In this document: positions 54,329-63,933 of the stretch, piece after piece
How the letters are laid out: every line of letters begins with the position of its first letter
Position numbering within the stretch: position 1 is the stretch's first letter
NCBI GenBank assembly: GCA_947499005.1
Contig: CANMML010000009.1
Span: forward strand, 78,889-142,888
Origin: an uncultured Aquimarina sp.
GTDB lineage: Bacteria > Bacteroidota > Bacteroidia > Flavobacteriales > Flavobacteriaceae
Reading direction: 5' to 3'
DNA length: 64,000 bases
Notes under the pieces: model-generated
The model's input: only the letters and a program-made list of their open reading frames with translations
Databases searched by the model: none
What the model was told of the DNA's origin: nothing
Translations under genes and position numbers: made by a program

Positions 54329-56755
54329 GTGAAGATTTCATACAATTGGTTAAAACAATTTCTAAACTTAGACTGGGAAGCAGAAAAAGCAGGCGAATTA
54401 TTGACAGACTTAGGACTGGAAGTAGAAGGAATACAAGCTTTTGAAAGTGTAAAAGGAGGGTTGAAAGGAATAGTAGTTGGTCATGTATTAGAATGCAAGC
54501 AGCATGAAAATGCAGATAAACTAAGAGTAACTAAAGTCGATTTAGGGCAGGAAGCTCCAGTTCAGATTGTATGTGGTGCACCAAATGTGGCTGCTGGTCA
54601 GAAAGTAGCTGTAGCTACCATCGGGACAGAATTGTTTACAGCAGAAGGGGAGTCTTTTAAAATTAAAAAAGGAAAGATTCGTGGAGAGGAAAGCTTTGGG
54701 ATGATTTGTGCTGAAGATGAATTAGGACTTGGAGAAAGTCATGACGGAATCATGGTGTTGGATGAATCGATTGAAGTAGGTACTCCACTAGCAGAAGTAT
54801 TTAATGTAGAGAACGACCTTGTTTTTGAAATAGGCTTGACCCCTAACCGTGCAGATGCAATGAGCCATTTTGGAACCGCTAGGGATCTAAAAGCAGGATT
54901 ATTACAGCAAGGAGTAAATTTAGAATTAATTAGTCCTTCGGTAAGTAGCTGGCATGTAGATTCTCGTACCTTAAAGGTAGATATTGAAGTAGCAAATTAC
55001 GATCTTATCCCTAGATATTGTGGGGTAACACTAACTGGGGTAAAAGTAGCAGAGTCACCAGAATGGATTAAGAATAGATTAAAAGCAATAGGCTTAACTC
55101 CTAAGAATAATGTTGTTGATATCACGAATTACGTGATGCACGAATTAGGACAACCACTTCATGCTTTTGATGCTGTAGCAATAAAAACAGGTAAAGTAGA
55201 AGTTAAGACTGCAATTGCAGGAACAAAGTTTACAACGCTTGATGATGTCGAAAGAGAATTACATGAAGACGATATTGTAATTTGTGATGGGGATACACCA
55301 ATGTGTATTGCAGGTGTACTTGGAGGGGCAACTTCTGGAGTTACAGAAAGTACAAGTCAAATCTTTTTAGAAAGTGCCTACTTTAACCCTGTAAGCATTC
55401 GTAAGACAGCGAAAAGACATGGATTAAATACCGATGCTTCTTTCCGTTTTGAAAGGGGGATCGATCCAAATCATACCAAGTATGCATTAAAACGTGCTGC
55501 TTTATTAATTCAAGAAATTGCAGGCGGAACACTAGCTAGCGATATTTTAGACTTATATCCTAAGAAGATAGAAGACTTCCAAGTATTTCTTTCTTTCGAA
55601 AATACAGCAAAATTAATAGGAGAGGAGTTGCCTCGTGAAACGATTAAAAACATATTAACCTCTTTAGAAATTAAAGTTAATAGTGTTACCGAAAAAGGAT
55701 TGGGGTTAACAGTGCCAGCCTATCGTAATGATGTACAAAGAGAAGCCGATGTAATCGAGGAAATTCTACGTGTATATGGTTACAACAACGTAGGTTTTAC
55801 TTCTAAATTAAATGCATCTATTGCTCCTGTTAATCGTATTGAAGACTATCAGGTACAAAATAGGATTGCAGATCAATTAGTAGGACAAGGGTTTAATGAA
55901 ATTATGGCAAATTCTTTAACTACACCAAAATACATTGAGCTAGTTGATGAATTGAAGGAAGAAGCTAATGTTTCTATGCTGAATCCATTAAGTGCCGATT
56001 TGTCTGTGATGCGTCAGTCTTTACTGTTTTCAGGATTAGAAGCAGTAAGCTATAATATCAATAGAAAAAATTCCGATTTAAAATTATTTGAATTCGGGAA
56101 AACTTATCATAAAACAGAAGAAGGAAATAAAGAGCTAAAGCACCTGAGTATTTTTGTTACAGGAAATCAATCTCCAGAGTCTTGGGCATTAGCTTCACAA
56201 AATAGTAGTTTCTTCTATTTGAAAGCAGTGATTAATGGGATATTCGCTCGTTTAGGAATCAAAAACCTAAAAGAAGCTCCAATTAATACCGATGTGTTTT
56301 CAGAAGGTTTAGTATTACAACAAGGAAATAAAGTGCTGGTAGAATTTGGGGTAGTAAATCCTAAAATAGCGAAAGCTTTTAGTATTAGTCAGCCAGTATT
56401 GTTTGCAGACTTTCAATGGGAAGCTATTGTCGGTCAATTGAAAGGCAAAAATATTTCTATCACAGATATTCCAAAATATCAAGCAGTGCGTCGTGATTTT
56501 GCATTATTGCTAGATGCTAAAGTAAGCTACCAACAGATTTATGAGTTGGCCTTCAAAAATGAAAAGAAACTTTTGAAGAATGTTAACCTTTTTGATGTTT
56601 ATGAAGGAGATAAGTTGCCAGAGGGTAAAAAGTCTTATGCTGTCAGCTTTACTTTTCAGGATGTTCATAAAACATTAACAGATAAGCAGGTGGATAAGAT
56701 TATGGGTAAATTTCAGCAAAGCTTCGAAGGAGAATTAGGAGCTGAGTTGAGATAA
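54329..56755 (+). CDS. pheT: phenylalanine-tRNA ligase beta subunit (GTG start)
   Basis: 808 residues from GTG 54329 (MKISYNWLKQFLNLDWEAEKA), the usual family start and length; the frame extends to a TTG at 54302. Domains in order: EMAP-like tRNA-binding (GIVVGHVLECKQHENADKLRV), B3/B4 editing, B5, catalytic-like core and C-terminal FDX-ACB anticodon domain (DIPKYQAVRRDFALLLD). Charges tRNA-Phe with PheS, which is not in this window. Confidence 0.97.
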   Translation: MKISYNWLKQFLNLDWEAEKAGELLTDLGLEVEGIQAFESVKGGLKGIVVGHVLECKQHENADKLRVTKVDLGQEAPVQIVCGAPNVAAGQKVAVATIGTELFTAEGESFKIKKGKIRGEESFGMICAEDELGLGESHDGIMVLDESIEVGTPLAEVFNVENDLVFEIGLTPNRADAMSHFGTARDLKAGLLQQGVNLELISPSVSSWHVDSRTLKVDIEVANYDLIPRYCGVTLTGVKVAESPEWIKNRLKAIGLTPKNNVVDITNYVMHELGQPLHAFDAVAIKTGKVEVKTAIAGTKFTTLDDVERELHEDDIVICDGDTPMCIAGVLGGATSGVTESTSQIFLESAYFNPVSIRKTAKRHGLNTDASFRFERGIDPNHTKYALKRAALLIQEIAGGTLASDILDLYPKKIEDFQVFLSFENTAKLIGEELPRETIKNILTSLEIKVNSVTEKGLGLTVPAYRNDVQREADVIEEILRVYGYNNVGFTSKLNASIAPVNRIEDYQVQNRIADQLVGQGFNEIMANSLTTPKYIELVDELKEEANVSMLNPLSADLSVMRQSLLFSGLEAVSYNINRKNSDLKLFEFGKTYHKTEEGNKELKHLSIFVTGNQSPESWALASQNSSFFYLKAVINGIFARLGIKNLKEAPINTDVFSEGLVLQQGNKVLVEFGVVNPKIAKAFSISQPVLFADFQWEAIVGQLKGKNISITDIPKYQAVRRDFALLLDAKVSYQQIYELAFKNEKKLLKNVNLFDVYEGDKLPEGKKSYAVSFTFQDVHKTLTDKQVDKIMGKFQQSFEGELGAELR

Positions 56756-56885
56756 AGGTCTCTTAATAGATTTATTGAAAAGGGAATTGAAGTGATATTT
56801 ATATTATTTCAATACCCTTTTTATATTATTTTTTAACTTTTGTAATGCATGATCCTGACGTAATTTTATGAAAAATAGTTAGGAT

Positions 56886-57611
56886 ATGAGTTGGCGAAAT
56901 CTAGATATCGAGCAAAAGCTTAGGGAAGGTAGAGGAGTTCCTAGTTCCGAAGAGCTGCAAAATTACTTAGATGTAATTTGGATAGATCAACACCTATCAG
57001 ATGTTTCGGTCTTAATGCGATTAAAAGAAAAGCCTAAAAGGGAGGCTGTTCAAAATTACTTCAATCAAAGCAAACTAGAGAAGGGAAATGTATTTCATAT
57101 AGATGAAATCAAAAAGATTTGTATCGATTATCGTCTACGTTTTTTAAGCTCATATTATTTTAAAGGAGATATTCCTCAAGAAGCTATTTCTAAAATTAAA
57201 GACTTGGAACGTCTTAATGAAGCTAGATATAGCGGATTTAAAATTATGGCTCCTTCAAAGTTATTTAAATTAAGTAATGCAGATGATCCGTTATTATTCA
57301 TACCAATTAATAAAGACTATTATTATTTGGTACATAAATGGGGTAAAGACTTAGCTTGGTATAGAAAGATATGGGCTTGGTGTTTTAAAGGGGTTGAAAA
57401 TTTATTGATCGTATGTTTAGCTATAAGCCTTTTGGTTACATTGTGTATTCCAGAAGGGATGTTCTTTCCTGCACAAAACCCGACAATAGGATTTTTTCTT
57501 GAATTTTTGTTTATGTTTAAGTCAGTAGTGGCAATAGTAATTTATTATGCCTTTGCAAAAGGAAAGCATTTTAATACAGCGATCTGGGATAGCAAATATT
57601 TTAACGCATAG
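56886..57611 (+). CDS. hypothetical membrane protein
   Basis: 241 residues. An N-terminal soluble part (about 1-165), then two hydrophobic helices (LLIVCLAISLLVTLCI; FLFMFKSVVAIVIYYAFA). The segment ISKIKDLERLNEARYSGFKIMAPSKLF has no family I recognise. It stands alone between pheT and a small membrane-protein gene. Confidence 0.78.
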   Translation: MSWRNLDIEQKLREGRGVPSSEELQNYLDVIWIDQHLSDVSVLMRLKEKPKREAVQNYFNQSKLEKGNVFHIDEIKKICIDYRLRFLSSYYFKGDIPQEAISKIKDLERLNEARYSGFKIMAPSKLFKLSNADDPLLFIPINKDYYYLVHKWGKDLAWYRKIWAWCFKGVENLLIVCLAISLLVTLCIPEGMFFPAQNPTIGFFLEFLFMFKSVVAIVIYYAFAKGKHFNTAIWDSKYFNA

Positions 57612-57618
57612 AATTTCG

Positions 57619-57626
57619 TATCTTTG
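57619..57626 (+). promoter_or_regulatory. -7 box of the small membrane protein gene
   Basis: TATCTTTG, exact match to TAnnTTTG, 23 bp before the ATG at 57650. Confidence 0.65.
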
Positions 57627-57649
57627 TATCATACAATTAAAATCAATTT

Positions 57650-57865
57650 ATGTCTATGGATACACCACAGACTTCGCCGCATCGTTCATCCGATTTATTA
57701 TGGGGGTTGCTTTTTGTAGCACTTGGAGGCTTTCGTTTTTATCAAATATTAAGTGGGACACCTATGCCAAAATGGAGGATAGTTATGGCAGTTGCTATAG
57801 TTGTTTGGGGGGTGTTTAAAATATATTCGTATTTCAAGACTCGTAATTTTGAAACAACAGAATAA
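57650..57865 (+). CDS. small two-helix membrane protein
   Basis: 71 residues with two hydrophobic helices (LLWGLLFVALGGFRFYQIL; WRIVMAVAIVVWGVFKIYSYF). The perfect promoter box and a following terminator-like hairpin support a real, separately transcribed gene. No family recognised. Confidence 0.75.
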   Translation: MSMDTPQTSPHRSSDLLWGLLFVALGGFRFYQILSGTPMPKWRIVMAVAIVVWGVFKIYSYFKTRNFETTE

Positions 57866-57903
57866 GTTCTGGTCGTATAGAGAATGTTAAAAAAAAATAT
57901 AGG

Positions 57904-57936
57904 AACACTTTTGCAATAAGTAAAGGTGTTTTTTTA
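57904..57936 (+). terminator. Terminator-like hairpin before umuD
   Basis: AACACTTT (57904-57911) pairs with AAAGGTGTT (57922-57930) with one bulge, followed by a run of T residues. Confidence 0.6.
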
Positions 57937-57953
57937 GCTTTAAAGTGAAAGGG

Positions 57954-58397
57954 ATGGCAGGCAAAGAAATACAAATATTAGACATTCGATCGGTATCTCG
58001 AAAAGCAGATAGTGCCTCTTTTCCATTAGTAAGCGCAAAAGTAAAAGCAGGTTTTCCTTCTCCTGCCGAGGATTTCATAGAACAACGTATAGATCTTAAT
58101 AAAGAGCTTATCGAGCATCCACTAGCTACGTTTTTTTGTAGGGTTAGTGGAGATTCGATGAAGGATATCGGGATTTATGATGGAGATTTATTAGTAGTGG
58201 ATAAAAGTGAAGCTCCACAAAATGGTTGTATAGCCGTATGTTTTGTCGATGGAGAGTTCACCTTAAAAAAAATAAAAATAGAGAAAGAATGCTGTTGGTT
58301 ACTGCCAGCAAACGACAAGTATCAACCCATAAAAGTTACAGAAGAAAAGGACTTTATGGTTTGGGGAATTGTAAAACATGCCATAAAATCTTTTTAA
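57954..58397 (+). CDS. umuD: UmuD-like S24 peptidase (SOS polymerase accessory protein)
   Basis: 147 residues from ATG 57954; a GTG at 57945 would add three residues. Cleavage site Ala-Gly in KVKAGFPSPAEDF, catalytic Ser in RVSGDSMKDIGI and catalytic Lys in GEFTLKKIKI, as in UmuD and LexA C-terminal domains. Self-cleavage should activate the polymerase encoded next, 10 bp downstream. Confidence 0.93.
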   Translation: MAGKEIQILDIRSVSRKADSASFPLVSAKVKAGFPSPAEDFIEQRIDLNKELIEHPLATFFCRVSGDSMKDIGIYDGDLLVVDKSEAPQNGCIAVCFVDGEFTLKKIKIEKECCWLLPANDKYQPIKVTEEKDFMVWGIVKHAIKSF

Positions 58398-58407
58398 GAC
58401 ACTATTT

Positions 58408-59670
58408 ATGTTTGCTTTAATTGATTGCAATAATTTTTACGCTTCTTGTGAACGCGTTTTTCGTCCAGATCTCGTAGGGAAGCCTATTGCGGTACTTTCT
58501 AACAATGATGGCTGCGTGATCGCAAGAAGTGATGAAGCGAAAGAGTTAGGAATCCCTATGGGAGCACCCGCCTTTAAATATGATAAAGAATTTAAGCAGA
58601 AAAAGATTAACGTATTCTCTTCTAACTACGCCTTATATGGAGATATGAGTAAGCGGGTAATGGGACTCTTAGAAACGTTTACTCCAGATATAGAAGTGTA
58701 TAGTATTGATGAGGCTTTTTTAAAGTTTGAAGGATATGATGCAAATTTTGATCTTAAGGCTTATATGTTTCAAATTAAAGAGGAAGTTACTCAAGCAACA
58801 GGTATTCCTATTAGTATTGGTTTGGCTCCTACCAAAGCATTAGCTAAAGTAGCTAATACTATTTCTAAAAAGTTTAAAGCTAAAACTAAGGGAGTTCATA
58901 TTATTGATACGGAAGAGAAGAGATTGAAAGCATTAAAGTGGATTCCTATAGAAAAAGTTTGGGGAATTGGAAGAGGTCGTCAAAAACGCTTACAAGAAAT
59001 GGGGATCAAAAAAGCATTTGATTTTACAAACTTGTCAGATGAGTGGACACGTAAAAATATGTCTGTAGTAGGTTTACGTTTAAAGAGAGATTTAGAAGGA
59101 AAACCTAGTTTGGACTTGGATGCTGTAATCGATAAGAAAAATATAGCGACCACACGTTCTTTCGATTATGATTATAAGGATTACGAATACATTAAAGAAC
59201 GTATAGTTACTTTTGCGACTAGTTGCGGGTATAAGTTAAGGAAACAGCATTCATGTTGTCATGCGATGTTAGTGTATATAAAAACAAACAGGCATAAAAA
59301 AGGTGAGTTGCCTTATTACGGAAGCACAGTAGTCACATTTCCGTATCCGACCAATTCGGATATAGAATTAGCGAAATTTGCAGAGCAAGGATTACAACAA
59401 ATTTTTAAAGAAGGCTATAGTTATAAAAAAGCAGGAGTTATTGTGATGGGGCTTACTCCAGAAGAAAATACACAAATTAATTTATTTGATAACTCAGATG
59501 CACGCCATAAACCTTTAATGAAGACGATTGATGATCTCAATAAAAAAATAGGAAATACAAAATTGAAATTAGCTAGTCAGGACTTAAAACGTACTTGGAA
59601 AATGCGCCAAGAACGATTGTCACCTCGCTATACTACCCAGATTGGAGAAGTGTTAACAATTAAGGTGTAA
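58408..59670 (+). CDS. umuC: UmuC-like Y-family DNA polymerase
   Basis: 420 residues. Y-family landmarks: FALIDCNNFYASCERVF with a metal-binding Asp, IEVYSIDEAFLKF with the catalytic Asp-Glu, helix-hairpin-helix WGIGRGRQKRLQEMGI, and a little-finger domain. Translesion polymerase V catalytic subunit, in an operon with umuD. No recognisable LexA box was seen upstream. Confidence 0.95.
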   Translation: MFALIDCNNFYASCERVFRPDLVGKPIAVLSNNDGCVIARSDEAKELGIPMGAPAFKYDKEFKQKKINVFSSNYALYGDMSKRVMGLLETFTPDIEVYSIDEAFLKFEGYDANFDLKAYMFQIKEEVTQATGIPISIGLAPTKALAKVANTISKKFKAKTKGVHIIDTEEKRLKALKWIPIEKVWGIGRGRQKRLQEMGIKKAFDFTNLSDEWTRKNMSVVGLRLKRDLEGKPSLDLDAVIDKKNIATTRSFDYDYKDYEYIKERIVTFATSCGYKLRKQHSCCHAMLVYIKTNRHKKGELPYYGSTVVTFPYPTNSDIELAKFAEQGLQQIFKEGYSYKKAGVIVMGLTPEENTQINLFDNSDARHKPLMKTIDDLNKKIGNTKLKLASQDLKRTWKMRQERLSPRYTTQIGEVLTIKV

Positions 59671-59745
59671 TTCAAATTTGTAAAATTTATAAGTTGAGAG
59701 TCTTTTAAAAAACATAAATTACTTAATTTTCCCAAAAAATGAAAT

Positions 59746-60888
59746 ATGCTGAAGTTTGATGTAGCTATAGTAGGAAGTGGGCCTTCGGGAGCATCTGCCG
59801 CACTAAAATTAGCAAAAGCAGGACTATCTACAGTTGTGATAGAAAAAGCAACCTTACCGCGTTACAAAGTATGCGGTGGAGGGTTTGTATATCGAGGAAG
59901 AAAGAACATGTCTTTTGATATTTCTGAAGTGGTAGAAAAGGAATTTCATACAGTAGATATTTATTTAGGTAAGAAGCTACATTTTCGTACAGAAAGAGAA
60001 CAGCCGATTATCAGTATGATCATGCGTGATTCTTTTGATAATTTAATCATAGAGAAAGCAAAAGAATTTGGTATAAAGCTACTAGAAGGTGTAGAGGTTA
60101 AGGAATTGGTTTTTCAAGAAAACGATACTACACTCATTAAGACGACAGGAGAGGATGTAGAGGCTAAGTTTGTGATTGCTGCCGATGGAGCTTATAGTCC
60201 CGTAGCAAAAATGGCAGGCTGGAGTGAAGATACACGTACTTTAATACCGGCATTGGAATATGAAGTAGAGGTGAGTGATGAAGAATATGCTAAGTTTTCT
60301 AACGAAGTACGTTTTGATATTGATGCGGTGCCAGCAGGATACGCATGGAATTTCCCTAAAAAGAATCACTTATCTATTGGGGTAGGTGTTTTTCAAAAGA
60401 AAAAACTAAACTTACATCAATTGTGTCAAGAGTATATTGATAAATTAGGGATAAAGGATATTAAAAGTATCAGTAAGCATGGGTTTCAAATTCCAGTTTC
60501 TCCAAGAACTGATGGATTTGTAAAGAATAATGTGTTTTTAATAGGAGATGCAGCAGGTTTTGCAGACCCAATTACAGCAGAAGGGATTTCAAATGCAATC
60601 TATAGTGGGAATTTAGTAGCAGATGCTATTGTAGAAGGAGTTTTAGACCTAAAGTCAGTAGAAGCATTGTATCTTGAAAAAATCAATGAGCGTTTAGTGC
60701 CCGAATTGATGACATCATTAAGATTGTCGAAGTGGTTTTATAAACAAAAAACAGTAAGAAATCTTCTGTTAAAGAAATATGGACAACGCTTTAGTGATGC
60801 TATGGCAGACATCTTCATGGGAGATCGAACTTTTCCAACGAATATTAGTGAAAAGATTCAAGAGAAAGTAAAAGAACTAGTTTTCTAA
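59746..60888 (+). CDS. geranylgeranyl-reductase-family FAD oxidoreductase
   Basis: 380 residues. FAD-binding motif VAIVGSGPSGASAALKLAKAG at the N-terminus, PRYKVCGGGFVYRG, and the second FAD contact VFLIGDAAGFADPITAEGI near residue 265. This matches the geranylgeranyl reductase/FixC-like group, which reduces isoprenoid chains or related substrates. Substrate unknown. Followed by a bidirectional terminator. Confidence 0.9.
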   Translation: MLKFDVAIVGSGPSGASAALKLAKAGLSTVVIEKATLPRYKVCGGGFVYRGRKNMSFDISEVVEKEFHTVDIYLGKKLHFRTEREQPIISMIMRDSFDNLIIEKAKEFGIKLLEGVEVKELVFQENDTTLIKTTGEDVEAKFVIAADGAYSPVAKMAGWSEDTRTLIPALEYEVEVSDEEYAKFSNEVRFDIDAVPAGYAWNFPKKNHLSIGVGVFQKKKLNLHQLCQEYIDKLGIKDIKSISKHGFQIPVSPRTDGFVKNNVFLIGDAAGFADPITAEGISNAIYSGNLVADAIVEGVLDLKSVEALYLEKINERLVPELMTSLRLSKWFYKQKTVRNLLLKKYGQRFSDAMADIFMGDRTFPTNISEKIQEKVKELVF

Positions 60889-60927
60889 ATGCGGTTTAGT
60901 AATTAGTTGTCTTTTTTGTAGCATAAA

Positions 60928-60965
60928 AAAATCCCGATTCAGTTTAACAACCGAATCGGGATTTT
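60928..60965. terminator. Bidirectional terminator
   Basis: AAAATCCCGATTC (60928-60940) pairs with GAATCGGGATTTT (60953-60965), flanked by A and T runs. It lies between the converging flavin reductase and transketolase genes. Confidence 0.92.
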
Positions 60966-60991
60966 ATATTTTAAGATAGGTGCTAGTATAA

Positions 60992-61948
60992 TTATTTTCT
61001 AGCAAGTACTTTCTTAGCAGCTTTTTCAATAGCAGGAGCATCAAGCTCATATTTAGCCATTAATTCAACAGCAGTACCACTTTCTCCAAAAGTATCCTTA
61101 GTAGCAATGTATTCTTGTGGAGTAGGGTTGTTTAATGATAATACACGGGCAACAGACTCTCCAAGACCACCAAGGTAGTTGTGCTCTTCACAAGTAACAA
61201 TACATCCTGTTTTAGCAACAGACTTTAATATGATTTCTTCATCAAGAGGCTTAATAGTGTGAATGTTGATAACATCAGCACTAATTCCTTGTTCGTTTAA
61301 TTTTTCAGCAGCAATTAAAGCTTCCCAAACACAGTGGCCAGTAGCAACGATAGTTACATCTGTACCTTCTTGTAATTGGATACCTTTACCTACAACAAAA
61401 TCTTCAACATTTTCAGAAGTAAAGTTAGCTACTTTTGGACGACCGAAACGTAAGTAAACAGGTCCGTCGATTTCTGCACTAGCAATCGTAGCAGCTTTTG
61501 TTTGGTTAAAATCACAAGGATTAATAACCGTCATACCAGGTAACATTTTCATTAACCCAATATCTTCTAAGATTTGGTGAGTAGCACCATCTTCTCCAAG
61601 TGTCAAACCAGCATGAGATGCAGCAATCTTAACATTCTTTTCAGAGTAAGCTACAGACTGGCGAATTTGGTCATATACACGACCTGTTGCAAAGTTTGCA
61701 AAAGTTCCAGCATAAGGGATTTTTCCACCGATAGTTAAACCAGCAGCCATACCAATCATATTCGCTTCAGCAATACCTGTTTGAAAAAAACGCTCAGGGT
61801 TTTCATCAATAAAGTCTTGCATTTTTAAAGAACCAATAAGGTCAGCACAAAGTGCTACAACATTAGGGTTAGTTCTTCCAAGTTCAGTCAATCCAACTCC
61901 AAAACCAGAGCGAGTATCTTTTTTTCCTGTATCTATATATTTTTTCAT
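60992..61948 (-). CDS. transketolase, C-terminal subunit
   Basis: 318 residues: the pyrimidine-binding and C-terminal domains of transketolase as a separate chain (AALCADLIGSLKMQDF, TFANFATGRVYDQIRQSVAYS, ASHAGLTLGEDGATHQ). 27 bp downstream of the N-terminal subunit, so the two form one operon and one enzyme. Pentose phosphate pathway. Confidence 0.95.
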   Translation of the reverse strand: MKKYIDTGKKDTRSGFGVGLTELGRTNPNVVALCADLIGSLKMQDFIDENPERFFQTGIAEANMIGMAAGLTIGGKIPYAGTFANFATGRVYDQIRQSVAYSEKNVKIAASHAGLTLGEDGATHQILEDIGLMKMLPGMTVINPCDFNQTKAATIASAEIDGPVYLRFGRPKVANFTSENVEDFVVGKGIQLQEGTDVTIVATGHCVWEALIAAEKLNEQGISADVINIHTIKPLDEEIILKSVAKTGCIVTCEEHNYLGGLGESVARVLSLNNPTPQEYIATKDTFGESGTAVELMAKYELDAPAIEKAAKKVLARK

Positions 61949-61975
61949 GATCTTCTTAATTAATGTTGGGAAATC

Positions 61976-62821
61976 TTAGTAATCACCTAAAGTTTCAGGG
62001 TTTTGAGATAAAGCATTCTCTAATTGCTCGTCACTAGGTGCCTTACCATGCCAAGCATGTGTGTGCATCATAAAGTCTACACCATTACCCATCATAGTAT
62101 GTAATAAAATACAGATCGGCTTACCTTTTCCAGTTTTAGCTTTAGCTTCTTTTAATCCAGCAATGATTGCTTCAAGGTCATTTCCTTTCTTAACTTCCAA
62201 AACATCCCAACCGAAAGCTTCAAACTTTCCTTTAAGATCTCCTAAAGAACATACTTCCTCAGTAGAGCCATCAATTTGTTGACCATTATAATCAACCGTT
62301 GCGATTAAGTTGTCTACTTTATTAGCAGCAGCATACATTACTGCTTCCCAAATTTGACCTTCTTGTAATTCACCATCACCATGTAATGTAAATACCAAGT
62401 TGTCGTCATTATTTATTTTTTTAGCTTGAGCTGTTCCTAAAGCAACAGATAAGCCTTGCCCTAAAGAACCAGAAGCAATGCGAATACCAGGAAGACCATC
62501 ATGTGTAGAAGGGTGTCCTTGTAAACGAGTTCCTAATTTTCTGAAAGTAGCTAATTCCTCAACTGGGAAATATCCACTACGTGCTAAAACACTATATATT
62601 ACAGGCGAGATATGTCCATTAGATAAGTAAAATACATCTTCTCCGATACCGTCCATATCAAAACCTTCTTTACGGGTCATGATTTCTTGGTATAACGCCA
62701 CTAAAAACTCTGTACATCCTAAAGAACCACCTGGGTGACCCGAATTTACTGCATGTACCTGACGTAAAATATCTCTACGTACCTGAGTAGCAAAGTCTTT
62801 TAATTGATTAATGTCTGCCAT
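61976..62821 (-). CDS. transketolase, N-terminal subunit
   Basis: 281 residues from ATG 62821 (MADINQLKDFATQVRRDIL); a TTG at 62836 lies upstream in frame. Thiamine diphosphate-binding domain: VNSGHPGGSLGC, GSLGQGLSVALG, HGDGELQEGQIWEA with the DG...N-type cofactor loop. Partner of the following subunit. Confidence 0.95.
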   Translation of the reverse strand: MADINQLKDFATQVRRDILRQVHAVNSGHPGGSLGCTEFLVALYQEIMTRKEGFDMDGIGEDVFYLSNGHISPVIYSVLARSGYFPVEELATFRKLGTRLQGHPSTHDGLPGIRIASGSLGQGLSVALGTAQAKKINNDDNLVFTLHGDGELQEGQIWEAVMYAAANKVDNLIATVDYNGQQIDGSTEEVCSLGDLKGKFEAFGWDVLEVKKGNDLEAIIAGLKEAKAKTGKGKPICILLHTMMGNGVDFMMHTHAWHGKAPSDEQLENALSQNPETLGDY

Positions 62822-63153
62822 TATAATAAGGTTCAAATTTTAAACTCCCAAAAATAAGTGTTTTAATGAGTATGGCAAAATAACTAAGCGTTAAAACTAA
62901 GTATAATACTTAAGTAATTTTTTAAGTGTGTCCTTTTTGGTAGGGCTATCTGTTATATCTTTTTAAGTTTGTCCTTAGACTTAGTTTAGAGTGATAAATT
63001 TAAAAAAGGGTGACATCGCTATACCATATGTAAATGGAATCAGTTTCAGGATTGCTTTATATGATTAAGCTTTTTTAATGTTTTGTAAATAACTTTTTGA
63101 TTATTAAAATTCTGCCTTTTAATAAACTGATTTTTTAGTTGATTGTTGGTTTA
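62822..63153. other. Gene-free interval upstream of transketolase
   Basis: 332 bp, AT-rich. A small inverted repeat ACTTAA-N7-TTAAGT occurs at about 62910-62930. No exact -7 box for the transketolase operon and no other gene were found. Confidence 0.4.
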
Positions 63154-63768
63154 TTAATTGACGTTGTTAAAATGGTAATAAGCATATATTAAAACACCAA
63201 TTGTTAAGGCCGTTATGATAATCTTTTTAGAATTAACGGAGCGTTCTTTTATAAAATGACTTCCTTTTTTAGACTGGGTTTGATGTTTTCTTTCTTTTTG
63301 ATTAAGCGTGTTTTTAGATTCTTTTTTATTGGGTAAATCAAATGAAGGAAAGAGAATGCTGTCATTAGTGTCGGAGAGTTGCTCTATTATATCTTTCGAT
63401 TCTTTAAGACCTAAATTAGTTATTTTATTTACATATTTTATGGCTGCTATTTTTTCTCCTTCTTGAATTAAAGGTATTAAGATAGTACCATCGAAAGTAT
63501 GTCCATCTATTTTAATTTCGTTTAAGAGTATTTCTCCTGTATGTGATTCAATTTTAGAATTAGCAGCGTTATTGTTGGAGATTGTATAATCGATGTGTTC
63601 GTAATAATTAGCGTTTTTTGCTAAGTTTGAGACAATTTCGTGTGCTCCCTTAAGTCCAATGCCAGTCTGTTCTCTAGTCCATTTTACAGCATTTAAGACA
63701 TCATTTTTTTGAAGTAAAGAAATGATAGCTTCAATCTTTAATGGAGTCCCGTTTACAGTTATAGGCAT
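63154..63768 (-). CDS. membrane-anchored protein with two ribosomal L7/L12-like domains
   Basis: 204 residues. Two copies of the bL12 C-terminal-domain helix pattern: VLNAVKWTREQTGIGLKGAHEIV at about 29-51, and KIAAIKYVNKITNLGLKESKDIIE at about 108-131; the latter parallels the KxxVIKxVRxxTGLGLKEAKxLVE of L7/L12. A lysine-rich linker and a C-terminal helix (KIIITALTIGVLIYAYYHF) follow, so it is probably tail-anchored in the inner membrane. Not a ribosomal protein proper. Role unknown. Confidence 0.8.
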   Translation of the reverse strand: MPITVNGTPLKIEAIISLLQKNDVLNAVKWTREQTGIGLKGAHEIVSNLAKNANYYEHIDYTISNNNAANSKIESHTGEILLNEIKIDGHTFDGTILIPLIQEGEKIAAIKYVNKITNLGLKESKDIIEQLSDTNDSILFPSFDLPNKKESKNTLNQKERKHQTQSKKGSHFIKERSVNSKKIIITALTIGVLIYAYYHFNNVN

Positions 63769-63933
63769 GATTGTTTTTTAATTGATTTAGTAGGTTTCTA
63801 ATGATTTAGAAGAGATTAGCGTTCATGATATAGCTTTAAAGATAAGTGATTTTTAAAAATCGTGATGTTATAGCATATCGGATATCACTTATTTCGATCT
63901 CTCTTTTTATTTAAAAATTGCAAAGCAATTTTT

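Noticed and set aside
57547..57819. 90-residue plus-strand frame overlapping 57650-57865
   Set aside because: Different frame from the two-helix membrane protein that has its own promoter; no coherent features.
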